From NCBI GenBank assembly GCA_029834535.1, contig JAQMWT010000036.1, positions 1 to 64,000 on the forward strand: 64,000 nt of DNA, given 5' to 3'. The position numbers were made by a program, and so were the translations under genes. The stretch is from Chrysophaeum taylorii. Lineage: Eukaryota > Sar > Pelagophyceae > Pelagomonadales > Pelagomonadaceae. The notes under the pieces are model-generated. The model was not told the DNA's origin, searched no databases, and was given only the letters and a program-made list of their open reading frames with translations. Below, piece by piece: positions 1 through 12,162 of this stretch; position 1 is the stretch's first letter, and the number at the start of each line of letters is the position of its first letter.

Positions 1-1
1 G

Positions 2-103
2 ACATCGTTTCACAAGGAAACGAAAATATATGGCGCGACGAGCCATCATCGCGCCTTCAAATCCCAGGCTTTGACCATGAAGAAAGGAGAGAATAACAAA
101 CTA
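2..103 (+). pseudogene. 3' end of coiled-coil protein gene, left copy (window-truncated)
   Basis: Reading from base 2, the frame matches the last 30 or so residues of the protein encoded at 37088-37594. The window begins inside the gene. A one-base difference near base 83 (extra A in the run after the ATG AAG) shifts the frame relative to the right copy and removes its stop codon. The left copy may be broken, or this may be a sequence error. Whether the 5' part exists on the left cannot be seen here. Confidence 0.6.
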
Positions 104-240
104 AGGAGGACATCATTAGAAATCGGCACGTATCGTCGTCGTCGTCACATCCTGCGCGTGTTTGGTTGTCAGGGTAGCAGCCAGGTCTTTGGTCTGGCAA
201 CATCAAGAGAAACGCGCGTTTCTCGTTTTCTCTCGTTTTC

Positions 241-733
241 TCAGCGCTTGCGCTTGTTTGAACGCGAACCAATCTTGGCGCCAGCATCGGCTAGTTTTAC
301 GTCGCCGTCGACCTTCAAACATCCCTGCTAGTGGCGGCGCGGCCATTCTCGGCTTGAACGCGCGCGGCATCGACGCGAACATAGGAGTCAACTTTGGACG
401 CGTCTCGCGTCGACGCCGCGCCGTCGTAGTTATTAGTCATAAGCCGGTCTGACGACGTCCGCGGCGGCTTGGCGGTGAGTAGGTACCAGAACCAAGGGCG
501 CCGTCGGAGCTCGCCTTGATCATGCCACTATTCTCGATCTTCGCCGCCGAGCCAGGGTCAGTGTAATGGTACAGGTAGACGGGAGAGTCCGAGTTTTGAC
601 GCACGGAGGCATCGATTGCCCGCTGGTAAGCCGTCGGATCGCGAATCCCCGAACCGTTCGAACTGAAGGCTCGTCCGCCAGCAGCAGTGTACGCCGAAGG
701 ATTACGAATTCGGTCACCGCGTGAAGTATACAT
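241..733 (-). pseudogene. HYD1-type ADP-ribosyltransferase-like gene, left copy, frameshifted
   Basis: Left-arm counterpart of 36455-36949. The frame is open through the conserved LYHYT motif, then one C is missing just after the codons for GSGTY (near 480), so the product would switch frame and end early, losing about the last 55 residues of the right copy. The change is a single-base indel, so decay and sequencing error cannot be told apart. Confidence 0.6.
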
Positions 734-1349
734 CTCACCGCCTACTTCAAGGCTGCCTTGATGCTTGAGGTTTGAAGCTTCGTTGAAGGACAACGGCTCG
801 AGGACGAGCAATCAACGGATAGACTTTGGGGTAAGGTTTCAGGAGTCTGGCCGCCGAGGTTGGTGAACCTCTCTGGTGGTGCAAGGGTGACTGACACACC
901 AAGCGAGAAACCAACGATAACTCTGCTGGACCGACACGCCGTGCGCCGTCACTGAGAGGTCTAAGACAGCTGGGACTCCAATAATTCGTGTGCAAAACAC
1001 CCAGGTTCCTTCTCGCGCGAGATTTAGAGACGAGTTAGCCGAGTTAAGCTGCGTTCTGCTATACACCCTCCCCGGCGGTCTTCGCTCGATTCGGATGATG
1101 GTAGAAGGATCCCGGTTGGAGTACGAACATGGTCGCCGACCCTTCTTTGATCAGTGCGGTCGAGGATCCGCATGTGTACATTTATGCGAGCCGTACGCGA
1201 CCTTGCGGGAATCTAAACGTGGTAGCTTGTGACTGACTGCCTTCAATGTGTGGGATGTCGGCGTGTCCTCCGTCTTTCGTAATGCAGATCTATTCGGCTT
1301 GGTCCGAGACGCGGATTCCGACGGTGAGCTAGATTGTGAGTGAAGAGAA

Positions 1350-1770
1350 ACTTATTCCACGAGGTCCAGGCGATAAGAGAAACTTATTCCACGATGTCCA
1401 GGCGATATTGGCGAGGATGAAACAGACGGCCGCTCCCAGAGAATCATCGTCGCCGCCGTAGAACACGCCTGTGCAGTCGTCCTTGCGGTCCAAATAATAG
1501 CTGTGCGAGGAATAGATCTCGGAGACAAACAGAGTGACGGCGATGACGCCCTAGAAACCGCACGCGCCGCGGAAGGGGAAGAATCACAACCGCACGCGCC
1601 GCGGAAGGGGAAGGCATCCACAACATCGTCGATCTCGATGAGCGCCTTTGATTGAAGAGCCAACGTAGATCAGCCCGGCGCAAAGACCCGTGAAAAATGC
1701 CCCCCAGTTGTTCGAAGGCGCGCACCCGGAAGTGATGGCCACCAACCCGGAAAAATACCGCATACGCTGT
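1350..1770 (-). pseudogene. Ammonium transporter (AMT/Rh) fragment, left copy
   Basis: Reverse-strand frames give the same transporter pieces as the right arm (35421-35841): a GLVAITSG block, an NNWGAFFTGL block ending YVGSS, and an IDDVVDAF block, followed by a GVIAVTLF segment. They lie in different frames. Two short tandem duplications interrupt the sequence in both arms. Only the middle of an AMT-type channel is represented, with no N-terminal half nearby, so this is read as a relic. Confidence 0.55.
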
Positions 1771-3804
1771 TGTCCGGGGGCAAGATGTGTGACAGTTGGG
1801 TGCGCTAGCACATGCGGCTTGCCGGCATCGCTCATCGACGCGGGCCCGTCAACGGGCGAACACCAGATTCGTGTGACGCCGACTGGCCACGGCGTCGTGA
1901 ATATCTACGACAATGCGGTCGATCGCCACCATGCCCACCTCGTCATATCCCCAAAGTCCTCGCAATCGCGATACTCGAAACACACTCGCCCGCGTCGCTC
2001 CGGGGGGAACCTACGGCAACTTGCGCGAGGGCCTGTAGGCCGCGGGCTTCAAGACGAACCCCTCCGAGACTGAGAAGATGAAGCTCAACTTTCCAGCGCG
2101 ACGTTCGAAACAACGCCAAGAGCTTCAATTTTAAATTTCAAATTTCAACCACGTGTTCCGCAACCCCGTGGGTATGAATACGAGCGCCGTGCCGACAACG
2201 GCATTGTGCGAAAAGAGGGGTGGGGTGCGAAACTGAGGACGCAAGTGCGTGGATCGTCGAGGGGGTTCAAACGGCCCTTCGAGGGCTCCAAAGCAACCTG
2301 CACAGGCGTGGTTGCGGCCTTACTGGAGAATGGAAATGTCACAGACTGTGGTATCTTTGCCCGATGGAGGGCTTTGCCCTCAGCCGACAACACGGAATTT
2401 CTTGACGCGCCCATCGCACAATCAATGTGGTCGCGAAGTGGCGCTCGCTCCTTCGTGACCGCCAAAGATTCCGGCCCCGCCGGCGCGCTGTGCTAGCACG
2501 CGAACACCCGCTAGATCAGGGAAGCGCACTCGGTGAGATTCCGAGGTGGGTGTTATTCGCCGCTCGCGCGATTTTTCCACTCATCGGTGTGGCGTGAATA
2601 CGACAAGTGCTCAAGTGGCGAGATGTGCGATCTCTGTGAAAGAAGATCCGGTCTCCGGCAGCGAGTGGAGTGTGTCGTCGCCATTGTCGCACCCCATAAC
2701 GACAGCGGCGTGTGGCTTTCGACGTTGCTAACCGCGCGAAGGTCAGCACAGCGGGCCGACGTGCCCTACGAGCTCGCCTACTGCGGCGAGGGCGAAATTT
2801 TGGCAATGATGTCAAGCCTCGCGCTATAAGAGTGGCCCGAAAGGGCGCTCTGTATGAGCATCACGCACGACGCCGGGTCCGGTCCGGAAGAGGAAGACCA
2901 GGAATACGTCACCATCGAAAACACGGAAGACTCGACTGCCCGAATGTTGATCGAGAACGAGTTCACCGTCGAAAACGAACAAGCGACTTTCGTTTGCGCG
3001 CAGTGACGGTTGGGGTGTTTGGAACTCGACTATCTACTTTCGAGGCCCAGACGGCCGGCGGGATCTACGTGCTCGAGAGAAAATGCGATTTGGAAACGCG
3101 AGGCAGGGAGAAATGGTCGCCCAATCTCTTCGATTCTCTCGCTCCCAACTCCGAGCTCATCATCTACGAACGCGACCACGATCTCGACCTCGACCTCGCG
3201 CAGACCATTCGAGACGCGCGAGATCATCTGGCGGTCGATGACCGCCAGATCCCGAAAGGGCCAGCCGAACCGCGCCGCTGGGACAATAGCTCCAGTCGCT
3301 ACGAAAAGCGCCGAGGCCCGCGTGCAAAAAATGATTCATCAGAAGACCACGAGCAATCAGGCTCACACACAGAATCTGAGCTTTGAGCAGTACAATAAGG
3401 AGCAAGAAGAAGAGCATCGCGGCCGTGACACGGTGCGGCGAGACGGCGACCGGAAAAGACTGGCCGTCCTAGAGCAGAAGCAAGAAGATCTCGTCAGCGA
3501 GTTTACGACCTGAAGAAGAAAAATCGAGGGCATGAAAAGCGCCCTCGAGACAAATCTATCCCCGTTGCGAACACCCGCGCTTATTGACCACGATCGTAAT
3601 CACCGTCTACCATCGCAGCTCCTCGCTTAGGCATCAAAAAGCGGCGCGACGGGCGCCGGTCAAGATCTCCAGTTGCCGAGGGCGAAGGGCGCCCTTGAAC
3701 CCATGTCGAGGGAGGCAGCCTCCCTACAGGTTCGAGTCCGTCGGTGTCGGATGGAGAAGACCCAAGCCAGAAAGTAAAGTCGCATCATATGCCCACCACT
3801 TCGT

Positions 3805-4578
3805 GTGATTGGGGCTGGCACACGAAACGCCCAAAGCGAGCGTTACGAGGCCTGGCACGCAACGTACGTGACGCGGACGCACATTGACTTCCTGTCGTCA
3901 CACTATCGCGAAAGCGGGCCCGTCTTCGAGTACAACCTAGGGAACGTGCACTCGATGATCGACGTCTGGCGACGCGAATTGTCAGGCTTCGTGTACCTCT
4001 CGCACTTGTGGCGAAATACCAGCACGCACGCCCTCGCTTACGACGTGCTAGCGGATGTTGACATCGACCGGTCGAAGTACTCCGCACCGCTCGGATATGT
4101 CCGGACGCGCAATCCTCTCGACGGCGCGTACGACGGCAACAGCATCAATGGTGCTCGGGGTCGCTGGTCCATATCCCAGGACCTGGTCGAGAACATCAAA
4201 ATAGTCGTTGACACGAACCCAATGACCTTCGACGCGCTCAGGAAGTGCGCCGCGGAAGCGAGAATGAGCTTCGACCCGATCGTCACCGAGGTCGTCGTCT
4301 GTCTAGCGCAGAACAAGAAGCACACTATCGCCCAGAACGACTGCCACGAGGGCGTCGCGCACTTTCGGTCCATGACGCGCCCAAGCCTCATCCAACACAA
4401 ATGGACCAAGGTGAACGAGAATGCCTCGACCAGCAGCAACACGCGAGAAGCACTGGGCCATGACGCTCGTGGGTGGGATGAGGTCAGCCTGGCTGCCAAC
4501 CCACCAAAAAAAATAGGGGAGAGGGACTCGCCGAGCCCCTACGACGTGCCGATGAAGCTCATTGGTGACAACTCGTGA
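3805..4578 (+). CDS. Unrecognised 257-codon open frame (left copy)
   Basis: Open frame with balanced composition but without an initiating ATG at its 5' end; an upstream exon or a later start would be needed. I recognise no family. The antisense strand is also open (4303-4815), so one of the two is a shadow. The same frame is intact in the right arm at 32605-33378, which only reflects the high identity of the arms. Existence as a gene is doubtful. Confidence 0.25.
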   Translation: MIGAGTRNAQSERYEAWHATYVTRTHIDFLSSHYRESGPVFEYNLGNVHSMIDVWRRELSGFVYLSHLWRNTSTHALAYDVLADVDIDRSKYSAPLGYVRTRNPLDGAYDGNSINGARGRWSISQDLVENIKIVVDTNPMTFDALRKCAAEARMSFDPIVTEVVVCLAQNKKHTIAQNDCHEGVAHFRSMTRPSLIQHKWTKVNENASTSSNTREALGHDARGWDEVSLAANPPKKIGERDSPSPYDVPMKLIGDNS

Positions 4579-6393
4579 GCTATGAGCAGGCGGCGCAAAT
4601 GTTGGCTGATGCGTAAGAATAACGGGCAGGCATCGTGAGACCCCGACAAGCGCGACTACGGGCACGTCGCCCTTTTGCCCCTCCAGAAATTTGTCTTCAA
4701 GCTGTAGGCGATCGAACATTCCACGAAGTTCGCGAACCGCGACGAGAAGAAAACACACGGCAAGGTTAGCGGCCGAAAAAAGAAGAACTCCAGCGCTTGC
4801 TAGACGTTTCGTCAAAAATAAGGGCGACGCTCGACATTACCGAGTTTTCTAGTGTCGTTGCGCAACAACAAATTCGTGCAACGGCCGTGCCGACGATCCG
4901 GCCACCGACCGGTGGTCACCGTCAATACGTACGACCCGAGCACCCTCTTCCCGCTGATGCGAGGGCACGGAGACAGCGTCATGCCCATTACGAACACCAT
5001 CGTCCTAGAGGGCTTAGGCTTCTCGGTGAAAGACTGGAGATCGACGTGGACTTGGACTCGAAGCCGGCCGTTGGCGTCAACAACATGTATGATCTCCGCA
5101 AGGCGTAAAGTTCCCCGAATCATGCGCGGACTATGCAAAATTCCTGTGGACGAATGGCATTGGCATCCGGTTCAGGTCGGTCATCGGAGAGATCGTTGTT
5201 GTCGCGTTGGGCACGAGAGCGGCGACCAAATGAGTGGCGACGGGCATGCAGTCGAAGACGAGCCGCGGCTGACATCCCCGAAGACATACCTGCCATTTTG
5301 GAGGACGAGCCCGAGCACTCCACTGCCGACGAGTCTGTGCTTCCTCGAGCTGCCGCGAGAACATTGTTGCGCGAGCACCAGTCGCTCGTGGAGCAATTAA
5401 CGTCCCTAGTTGGGGCGTCCGCAGCTCCAGACAACCATGTACCCCCGGCCCCGCGAACAACCACCGCCGGAGAACGACGGCGATGGCTGCTTGAACGTCA
5501 ACGACTGCGACATCTTCGGCGCGATTGATCCGGAAAAAAGTGCCTCGTCTGCATGCACGTGGTGGTCGATCGCGGCAAGGCCGAGGGTATCGGCCTGCAA
5601 GCCGCGCACGAGCCAGCCACGAAAATGGCGCGTATGCGCAAAAAAGGCCGAGGCGAGGACGTCGATCGGGACGCATGAGCGCTCTTCCGCGACCCGAGGG
5701 AGCAGAATGCGACGTGCGCAATAAAGCCCACATCCTTAATCACGTCCGCGGGCGTAACAGCCGCTGTAATAGCCGCTGAGTATTGGTAGACGAAGCGCCG
5801 AAAAATGTCCAAGCCCCCGTAGAAATGGACGACGACGAGGAGCGGCGCCGCAACCCCCGGACGAAGGAGGATGTGCTCGACGCGCTCGAGACGTACCTCA
5901 GGAACCACGACTGAGGCACCATCCTCGAGAACAACAACAGGTGCAAGCGCCAGCGGCTGATTCAGCGCAAGCAGTCGAGGAGGGCGAGCGTGGCAAACCG
6001 CGTCGCGCCGCCGGGAATTGCGGTCAAGCCTCGGGTACGGCGACCGTGCGGCGAAGTATCTCGGCCCGAAACTGGCATCGAGGTCGGCTTTCATAGCGCT
6101 CGCCCGAGAAGCAGGTGGCCATGGAGAGCACCAAGCGCGACAATGTCTCGTCGGTATTCGCCGCACATTAGGGCCACCATCTTCAACCATGCCCCCCTGT
6201 CAACACCCCCTTCATGATAACGTGGCAGCCCTCGTCCCTCATCGCACACCGCCTTTGCTGTCGACCTTTAAAAATCATCGACGTGAACTACAACCCGCAT
6301 ACGTCCGCACCCTGCTCGCATCCCCCACCAAAGCTGTGAACTTTAAACTACTAACGTCACAGTAACCCTCGACGTTGTTCGCCATCGCGCTCG

Positions 6394-6781
6394 ATGGCGA
6401 CGGCTGCCAAAAACGTTGGTGTCCCGATCAAATTGTTGTACGAGGGCGAAGGACACATGGTGCGTCGATAGTGGAGAGCGCGACGGTGACTAGACGACGC
6501 AGGTGACGGTGGAGCTGCGTAACGGCGAAATCTACCGCGGCCACCTCGAGGAAACCGAGGAGACGATGAACTGTCTCATCACCGACGTCGTCATGACGGC
6601 TCGCAACGGTCGGGTCTCTAAGATGGAAAACGTTTACATTCGAGGGTCGCAGATCAAGTTTATGGTCCTACCGGACTTGCTCAAGCACTCGCCGATCTTG
6701 GAGAAGGTCAAGCAGATGAAGAGGCAAGACGACGCGAAACCCAAGAAACGCAGCGGTCGAAAGCCCTCACACAAGGCATGA
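6394..6781 (+). CDS. SNRPD3: Small nuclear ribonucleoprotein SmD3 (left copy)
   Basis: Core Sm protein of the spliceosomal snRNPs. Two exons, 6394-6459 and 6503-6781, are joined by a 43 bp GT-AG intron in phase 0. The product is 114 aa, close to the usual SmD3 length. Exon 1 encodes the GVPIKLLYEGEGH opening of the Sm fold. Exon 2 supplies the TVELRNGEIYRG strand, the MNC turn, the ARDG-type loop (here ARNGRVS) and the C-terminal IRGSQIKFMVLPDLLKH strand that carries the RNA-contacting RG pair. The tail is Lys/Arg-rich (KPKKRSGRK). This gene is intact in both arms, so it is probably functional from either or both. Confidence 0.93.
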
Positions 6782-7539
6782 TGCCTGCACCATGTTGTTG
6801 TACGCGGCATAGCACCAGTGCCTGCGAAGCGCCACGATTGAAACGAGACTTTTCGATTATCAAGGACCAGCACCATCTGAGGTGGTTTGACGCTGGTGGC
6901 TCCCGTCTGTCTGAAAGGAACATCGCGGGGACATAGTATTGCAAAGTGCAGAACAACAATGTCCGCGGCGGGTGTATGGGCGAGGGGTGTCGCGTGCGAC
7001 CTCTCTCTCTTTCTCTCTCGGATCGCAGGAGACTGTGGGCGCGCGAAGTGCTGTGCGCACAATACCAAAAGCACGCTCGATGAGTTTCTTTCTGCCTTTT
7101 CCCACAGTATAGTATAGTATAGTATAGTATAGAATAGTATAGTAGTGTGGTGGTGAGTATGCTCTTATTTAGTTCCGAGATGAGAAATATGGCGCCGGGG
7201 TCGCGGCGGCGGCGAGAGAGCCCGCATTCTTTCACGAGCCCCCCTCCGGGAAAAAAAACGTCGTCGTGAGTGGTTCGAGCGTGGTTTTCTGTCGGACGAG
7301 ATTTTTAATAAAGTAGTAGTCAAATAGGGAAGGCGGTGTGGTCTGGTGGTGTCGACTTCCCACCGCGCCCAGCTTTCAGGGCTTTTACCCTACTTGCGCG
7401 AACAGTGTTAATTGTTCGAAAGGGCAAATAAGTGAAACTGCCCGGGGATATCTCTAACATGCTGAGAATTTTTACGTCAGGTTGTGCCCCTCCACACAGT
7501 TCCAAGCTTTAAGGTTTTCGCGAAGTTTCCTGCCTCATC
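6782..7539. other. Intergenic with AGTAT microsatellite (left)
   Basis: No supported gene. A microsatellite of AGTAT units occupies about 7106-7144, and a CT-rich tract (TCTCTCTCTTTCTCTCTC) sits near 7003. The remainder is the 5' flank of the hydrolase gene that begins at 7540. The same structure is mirrored at 29651-30405. Confidence 0.6.
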
Positions 7540-10500
7540 ATGGCCTCCAATGACGGCTTCGTCCCGCCCACGCCCGGGTCGCGTCCGCGGATGGTCGATG
7601 CGCGGAGCTTATCAGCGGCGTCGATACTGCGGTCGTTCACGGGGTGGCGCGGCAAGACGGACCCGAAGCCCGTAGGACGAAAGCCATGGGTCGCGCAGCG
7701 CTTGCAGGCGACAGCGTCGGCGATGAAGACTCTCGTCGCGACCGTGCCCGTGACGTCGTCGGTGGCGTCGGCCCGCGGTTGGCGCGCGTCCCCCGAGCGG
7801 CGGCAGCGGATCGAGGAATACGAGGAGGAGGAGGAGGAGGAAGTGGCGCCGCCTCCGCCGCCGCCCAAGGAGAAGGTGGACATCGTCGTCGCCGCGCCGA
7901 ACGACGCGCCGTGCGCCGTCCTGTTCGCGTCGCGGCAGCTCGTGACGGCCCCTCGTAGTCCGCAGCAGCGCGCCGCGTCGACACGCATTTGGCGGGGCAA
8001 GGGGAACGATCGCGCGCGGCTCGAGGTCGCGGCGTTCGCGTTCGATCGATGCGCCGAGGCGGACGACGTGTTTGGAACGCCGGCAAGCTCCAAGCGGTAC
8101 CGGGCCAAGAGGCTGCGGTGCGACGGTGCGCGGCAGCTCGTGCGCGCCGTGCTGTCGAACGACGTGTTCGAGTGCGACGACGACGACGACGACCGCGAAC
8201 GATGCGACGAAATTTGTCGCGTCGCGTTCGGTCGCGACCTCGAGGAGCGCCTCGACTTTGGCCAGGTGCTGCGGTGGCTGCAGCACTGGAAGGGCATGCC
8301 GCGCGTGTCGGAGATGAGCCCCCGACGCCACAAGCGACGACGCTGGCCGCCCGCCGTCGTGGTGCGGAGCGGTGCGACGCGGTTCCGGCCGCACGCGTTC
8401 AACGAGGCGGAGCTCGACGGAGGCTCGGACGACGAGCCGGGCGCGTGGTCGCGGTGCCGGGTCGAGCTGCGCAAGGACGCGACCGTCTCGGTCGCCCCCA
8501 CCTGGCGGCCCCTGGTCGAGGACGAGTACGACCTGAGCCTCGTCGACGCAACCCTCGACGCGCGCCGCCGCCAGATCGTGCTCTGTCCGCGCGGTCCGGG
8601 CGAACTCCTTGAAGTCGACGACGACTCGGGCGTCTCCCAGGTGGTTGCGCGCGACCGGGCCGAGTTCCGCCAGTGCGGCCGCCACCCGGGGGCCCGCCTC
8701 TCCTTCGACGACCTCGACGAATTAATGCACTTTTGGTCCAGCCTCTGCCACGTCGACGACTCGGACCTCTCGGAGGACTCGACCGATTTCGACTCGGAGG
8801 CCTCGCCCGTGCCGCGACGCTCGAGTAGCAAGGTCAGATTCGAGGACACGATTTCCCTCTCTGACGAGGAGGACGTGAAGAAGAAGATGAAGACAACATC
8901 AACAACAAAACAGCAAAGCCAAAACCAAACCCGACTCGGTAACCTCGACGACGACGAGGTGGACGACGACGACGACGAAGAAGGCAACCGCGACGCGCCG
9001 AACGTCCTCGACAACGTCCTCGGGTTCGACGCGCACTCGGCGTCGCCGATCATGGAGTCGCTCGGGATCGTCGATGCGCTTGCGAGGGCTGTCATGCGGC
9101 CGCCGCGCTGGCGCGCCCCTGTCAAGGCCCTCGGCCCGCGCGTCTTTGACATCGAGGCGACGTCGGCGACGGGCGACGTCACCGCGCAGACGTGGACGCG
9201 CGTCGACTTCATTGTGAAGAACCCTGCTGGAAGCGACATGCAGTGCGCCTACTGGGCCCCCGCGCGGACGGTCGTCGACGACACGCAGCCCGCCTGCGTC
9301 ATTTACGCCCACGGAAACTCGAGCTGTCGCGCCGAGGCGCTCCACGCCCTCAAGGTCTGCGCGCTCGCGGGCGTCGCCTTGTGCGCGCTCGACTTCGCCG
9401 GATCCGGCAGCTCGGCCGGCGATGGCGTCTCCCTCGGCCTCCGCGAGTCCCGCGACGTCGCCGCCGTCGCCACTCACCTAAAAAACACGGGCGTCTCGCG
9501 CGTCGCCTTGTGGGGCCGCAGCATGGGCGCGGTCGCCTCCATTCTTACGGCCGGCGAGCGCGACCTCGACACCTGTTGCGTCATCGCGGATTCCCCCTTC
9601 GAGTCTCTTTCTGCCCTCTGCTCGGACCTCGTCGACCGCTCGGCCCTCGCGGCCCTCGGCGTCGACGGGCCTATGCGCTTCCTCCGCGCCAACGGCAAAG
9701 ACAATAACTCGGGCGCCTCGAGCGCCCCGGACGATAACGCGCGCTCCCAGTTCGACGCGTCCTCGACCGACGATTCGGACATGCACGGCGATCTCGACGA
9801 CGACGACGACGACGAAGAAGAAGACGGTGGTGGCGGCGGCATCGGGGGGGGCGACGACGAAGAAGAAGAAGCTGCCCCCGAATGGGCGCTCTCGCCCTCG
9901 GACCCGCACGCCAGCAAGCGCCGCCTCCGCCGCACCTTCGATGACGTGCCCCCAAACAACAACAACAACAACCACAGCAGCAACAACGACGCTCGTCGAC
10001 TGCCAAGAAGGCGCGCTCGTCGCCCGAGTCGCGACGGCGCAACCGGAAACAGCGGGACAAGAACGACAAGGCGCGCCTCGCCTACCTTATCGAGGACGCC
10101 GAGAGCGGCGTCGCGTCGGCCGACGATTACCTGCTTCCGCCACTCCGGCCACGGCGCCGCGCGCCGCGCAGACGACGAGAGCTCGGCCCCTTCTCGCCGT
10201 CGGCCTGGCTGGCCGGCCAGGTCGCCTCGGCTGTCGAGGCGCCGCTCGTCGTCGCCGTCAGCGCCAAGATCGCCGAGCAGGCCAAATTCGACGTGCGTTG
10301 CCTCCGCGCCGGTCGCGCCGCCGAGAATCTCGGCTTCTGCAGCGTGCCCTTTTTGTGCGTGGCGAGCGAGGATGACGCCATAACCCCTCTCTCTCACGCC
10401 GAGTCCCTCGTCGGTCGCTACGTCATGGGCCACGCCGAGCGCCGCCGCAAGCCCCGCGACGCCCCTGCGCCCGTGCGCCTCGTCGTCTGCCGCGGTGACC

Positions 10501-10810
10501 ACAACGCCCCCCCAACCCTCCGCGTCCACCTCGCCATTCTCCGCACTCTCGCGCTCTACGTCGCTCGCGTCGATCCCCCCCGCCGTCGAACTCCTCGTCG
10601 ACCGCGTCGAGGCAACCTACACCGGACGCACCCTCCGCAGCCCCCTGGGGCGAGTCCCGCCGCCGCCCCGCCGTCACCCGATCCGTCTCGCGCTCCTGCT
10701 CGAAGGACCTCGACTACGACTATCAATCCGACGACGATAACAACGACGACCTCGCTCCGCCCCCCCTCGTCGCCGCCATGTACGAGGGCAAACCCGATGA
10801 AATCTTTTAG
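7540..10810 (+). CDS. Long alpha/beta hydrolase with acidic insertions (left copy, frameshifted late)
   Basis: A hydrolase of the ABHD13/Bem46-like type. Open from ATG 7540 through the catalytic core: YAHGNSS (oxyanion loop), LDFAGSGSS, then the nucleophile elbow WGRSMGA (GxSxG). Aspartate-rich runs and proline or glutamine tracts fill the N-terminal half and the insert before the cap. Near 9955 one A is missing from a run compared with the right copy, so the left frame leaves the true C-terminus, which in the right arm continues to the stop matching 10808-10810. Further homopolymer differences lie near 10580 and 10650. The intact gene would give roughly 1,090 aa. Substrate unknown; no targeting signal is obvious. 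Confidence 0.8.
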
Positions 10811-11295
10811 GACGCTCGCTCGCTATATCTTCATCACCAGCGGCGTCTCCCCGACCGACCGACCGACCGACCGACCGACCGGGGTCTTTGGTCGGCCGCG
10901 CGACCCCATGTTTTGGCGCGCCGCCGACGTCCCCTCCCTCCGCGTGACCGCACGTGGTCACCGCAGGACATTGCGCGACAGCGCCCCCCGCACTCCCCCC
11001 CCCCCTTCCTTCGCAGAGACGGCGCCTCCGGGTCGGCGACTCCACCACCACCATCCATCCATCCATCCATCCATCTATCCATCTATCTATCCATCTATCT
11101 ATCCATCCATCCATCATAACCCTGCTGCGAACACAACCTGCTCCCCCTCGTCCTCCTTCCGGCCTTTTTCAATTTTTTTATCTCGGCCCCTCCGCACCGC
11201 ACACCTGTCTGTGTGAACGTAATCTTAAGAAGAACACTATAACCATGCCACCCTAAGGTGGTGGTGGTGGTGGCGGTTACTTTGTCCGCATAGAA
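10811..11295. other. Convergent intergenic with tetranucleotide repeats (left)
   Basis: Lies between the 3' ends of the hydrolase and heme oxygenase genes. Contains a GACC/ACCG microsatellite (about 10855-10880) and an ATCC/ATCT microsatellite (about 11050-11114), plus a short GGT run near 11257. The mirrored interval 25899-26378 has the same repeats with different unit counts and an interrupting TTAGGGG, the most variable part of the arms. Confidence 0.7.
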
Positions 11296-12069
11296 CTACG
11301 AACGCCCTACCAGCTGCTTAGGAAGGAGGGATTTGAGTGCGAGGTCGAGAGCTGCCCGGAAGGCGTTGCCTTCGAGTTCGTTAAAGACGTCGATGTTAAG
11401 GCGGAAGACGACGTTCGCTTCGTCAACAATGGCCTGGTGCTGCGCAGACGTCATCTCGCTGCCGAGCTCATTGAGGCCCGAGTACCAGCGGTCGATGAAG
11501 GCGCGCGTGTCTGGGATGTCGGCGAATGAATAAAAGGCGAGGCCGTCGTCGGCGAGCCCGAGCGACTTGGAGGCCATGCCGGACATCATCTGTCCGCCAA
11601 AGAGGTCGCCGAGGTATCGCGAATACAAATTTAGCAGATCCGAGTCTTTGACCTCCTCGATGCGGTAGCAGTAGGCGCGTGCCGCTGGCGACGGCGTCAC
11701 GCGCCGACGCCAGTCGTCGCCAAAATAAAACCGCATGTCGGCCTCGAGGCTGGGGACGCGTCGTAACTCCTCGAAATCCAACGCCCGGGCATTCGGAGTC
11801 GCGCTCTGGTCGAGCGCTCGCTCCATCGCCTCGTACACAAAGTAGAGGTTGGCGGTCAATCGGGCGAACGAGCTTCGCTTTGCAAGGCCCTTGAAGAACC
11901 CCGTCACAAATTGCGTGTTCTCGGCCACGCTGTGCACCTTGCGCGTGCCGTCGTCGAGGGCGAGTGCGAGACCACTCTCCCTCGGATTCGACCCCACCTT
12001 CGCCGGACTCGGTTGAAGTGCAAACACGCCATGACACAGACTGGTCACCACGACCACCCACATGCACAT
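11296..12069 (-). CDS. HO1: Plastid heme oxygenase, left copy with 6 bp deletion
   Basis: Same protein as the right-arm gene at 25119-25898 but 257 aa instead of 259. Six bases are missing inside the family signature, which replaces Ile-Gly-His by a single Asn just before [13 protein letters not shown]. The signature His is widely conserved in the family though it is not the proximal heme ligand. There is also an Asp-to-Tyr change a few codons upstream (AYCDR to AYCYR). The frame is otherwise open, so this is either a weakened paralogue or an uncorrected sequence error. It starts 93 bp from the divergent helicase gene. Confidence 0.8.
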   Translation of the reverse strand: MCMWVVVVTSLCHGVFALQPSPAKVGSNPRESGLALALDDGTRKVHSVAENTQFVTGFFKGLAKRSSFARLTANLYFVYEAMERALDQSATPNARALDFEELRRVPSLEADMRFYFGDDWRRRVTPSPAARAYCYRIEEVKDSDLLNLYSRYLGDLFGGQMMSGMASKSLGLADDGLAFYSFADIPDTRAFIDRWYSGLNELGSEMTSAQHQAIVDEANVVFRLNIDVFNELEGNAFRAALDLALKSLLPKQLVGRS

Positions 12070-12162
12070 CACGCAACGTCGTTGATGCCAGCTCAGACAG
12101 AGCTCTTTTTCTGGGTAGCTTGAGTAGTACCATGCTTACCCTACAAGCACTTCAAGCTAAGA

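Larger units (their letters stand above)
104..6393. other. Outer part of left arm, weak coding signal
   Basis: Besides the ADP-ribosyltransferase-like gene and the transporter relic, this stretch holds only overlapping open frames on both strands with no family I recognise. The longest are a 257-codon frame at 3805-4578 (+, no ATG at its start) and a coiled-coil-rich frame ending at 3513 (+). Both are preserved in the right arm. A copy of the dispersed GTCGAC-core motif lies near 6256. A tRNA-like GGTTCGAGTCC at about 3733 does not fold into a T arm. Confidence 0.5.

Noticed and set aside
3700-3770. Possible tRNA (GGTTCGAGTCC with a preceding hairpin)
   Set aside because: The bases flanking the T loop do not pair beyond two positions and no acceptor or anticodon arm can be drawn; the mirrored site is no better.
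3805-4100. Group IV (ornithine/diaminopimelate) decarboxylase start
   Set aside because: Only about 25 residues look similar; the lysine-containing motif and all later blocks are missing.
4303-4815. 170-codon minus-strand frame
   Set aside because: Antisense to another frame, begins without ATG, composition typical of shadow frames in GC-rich DNA.
7509-9239. Long minus-strand serine-rich frame opposite the hydrolase
   Set aside because: Its Ser/Arg bias comes from the complement of Asp/Glu codons; the sense strand has the hydrolase motifs.
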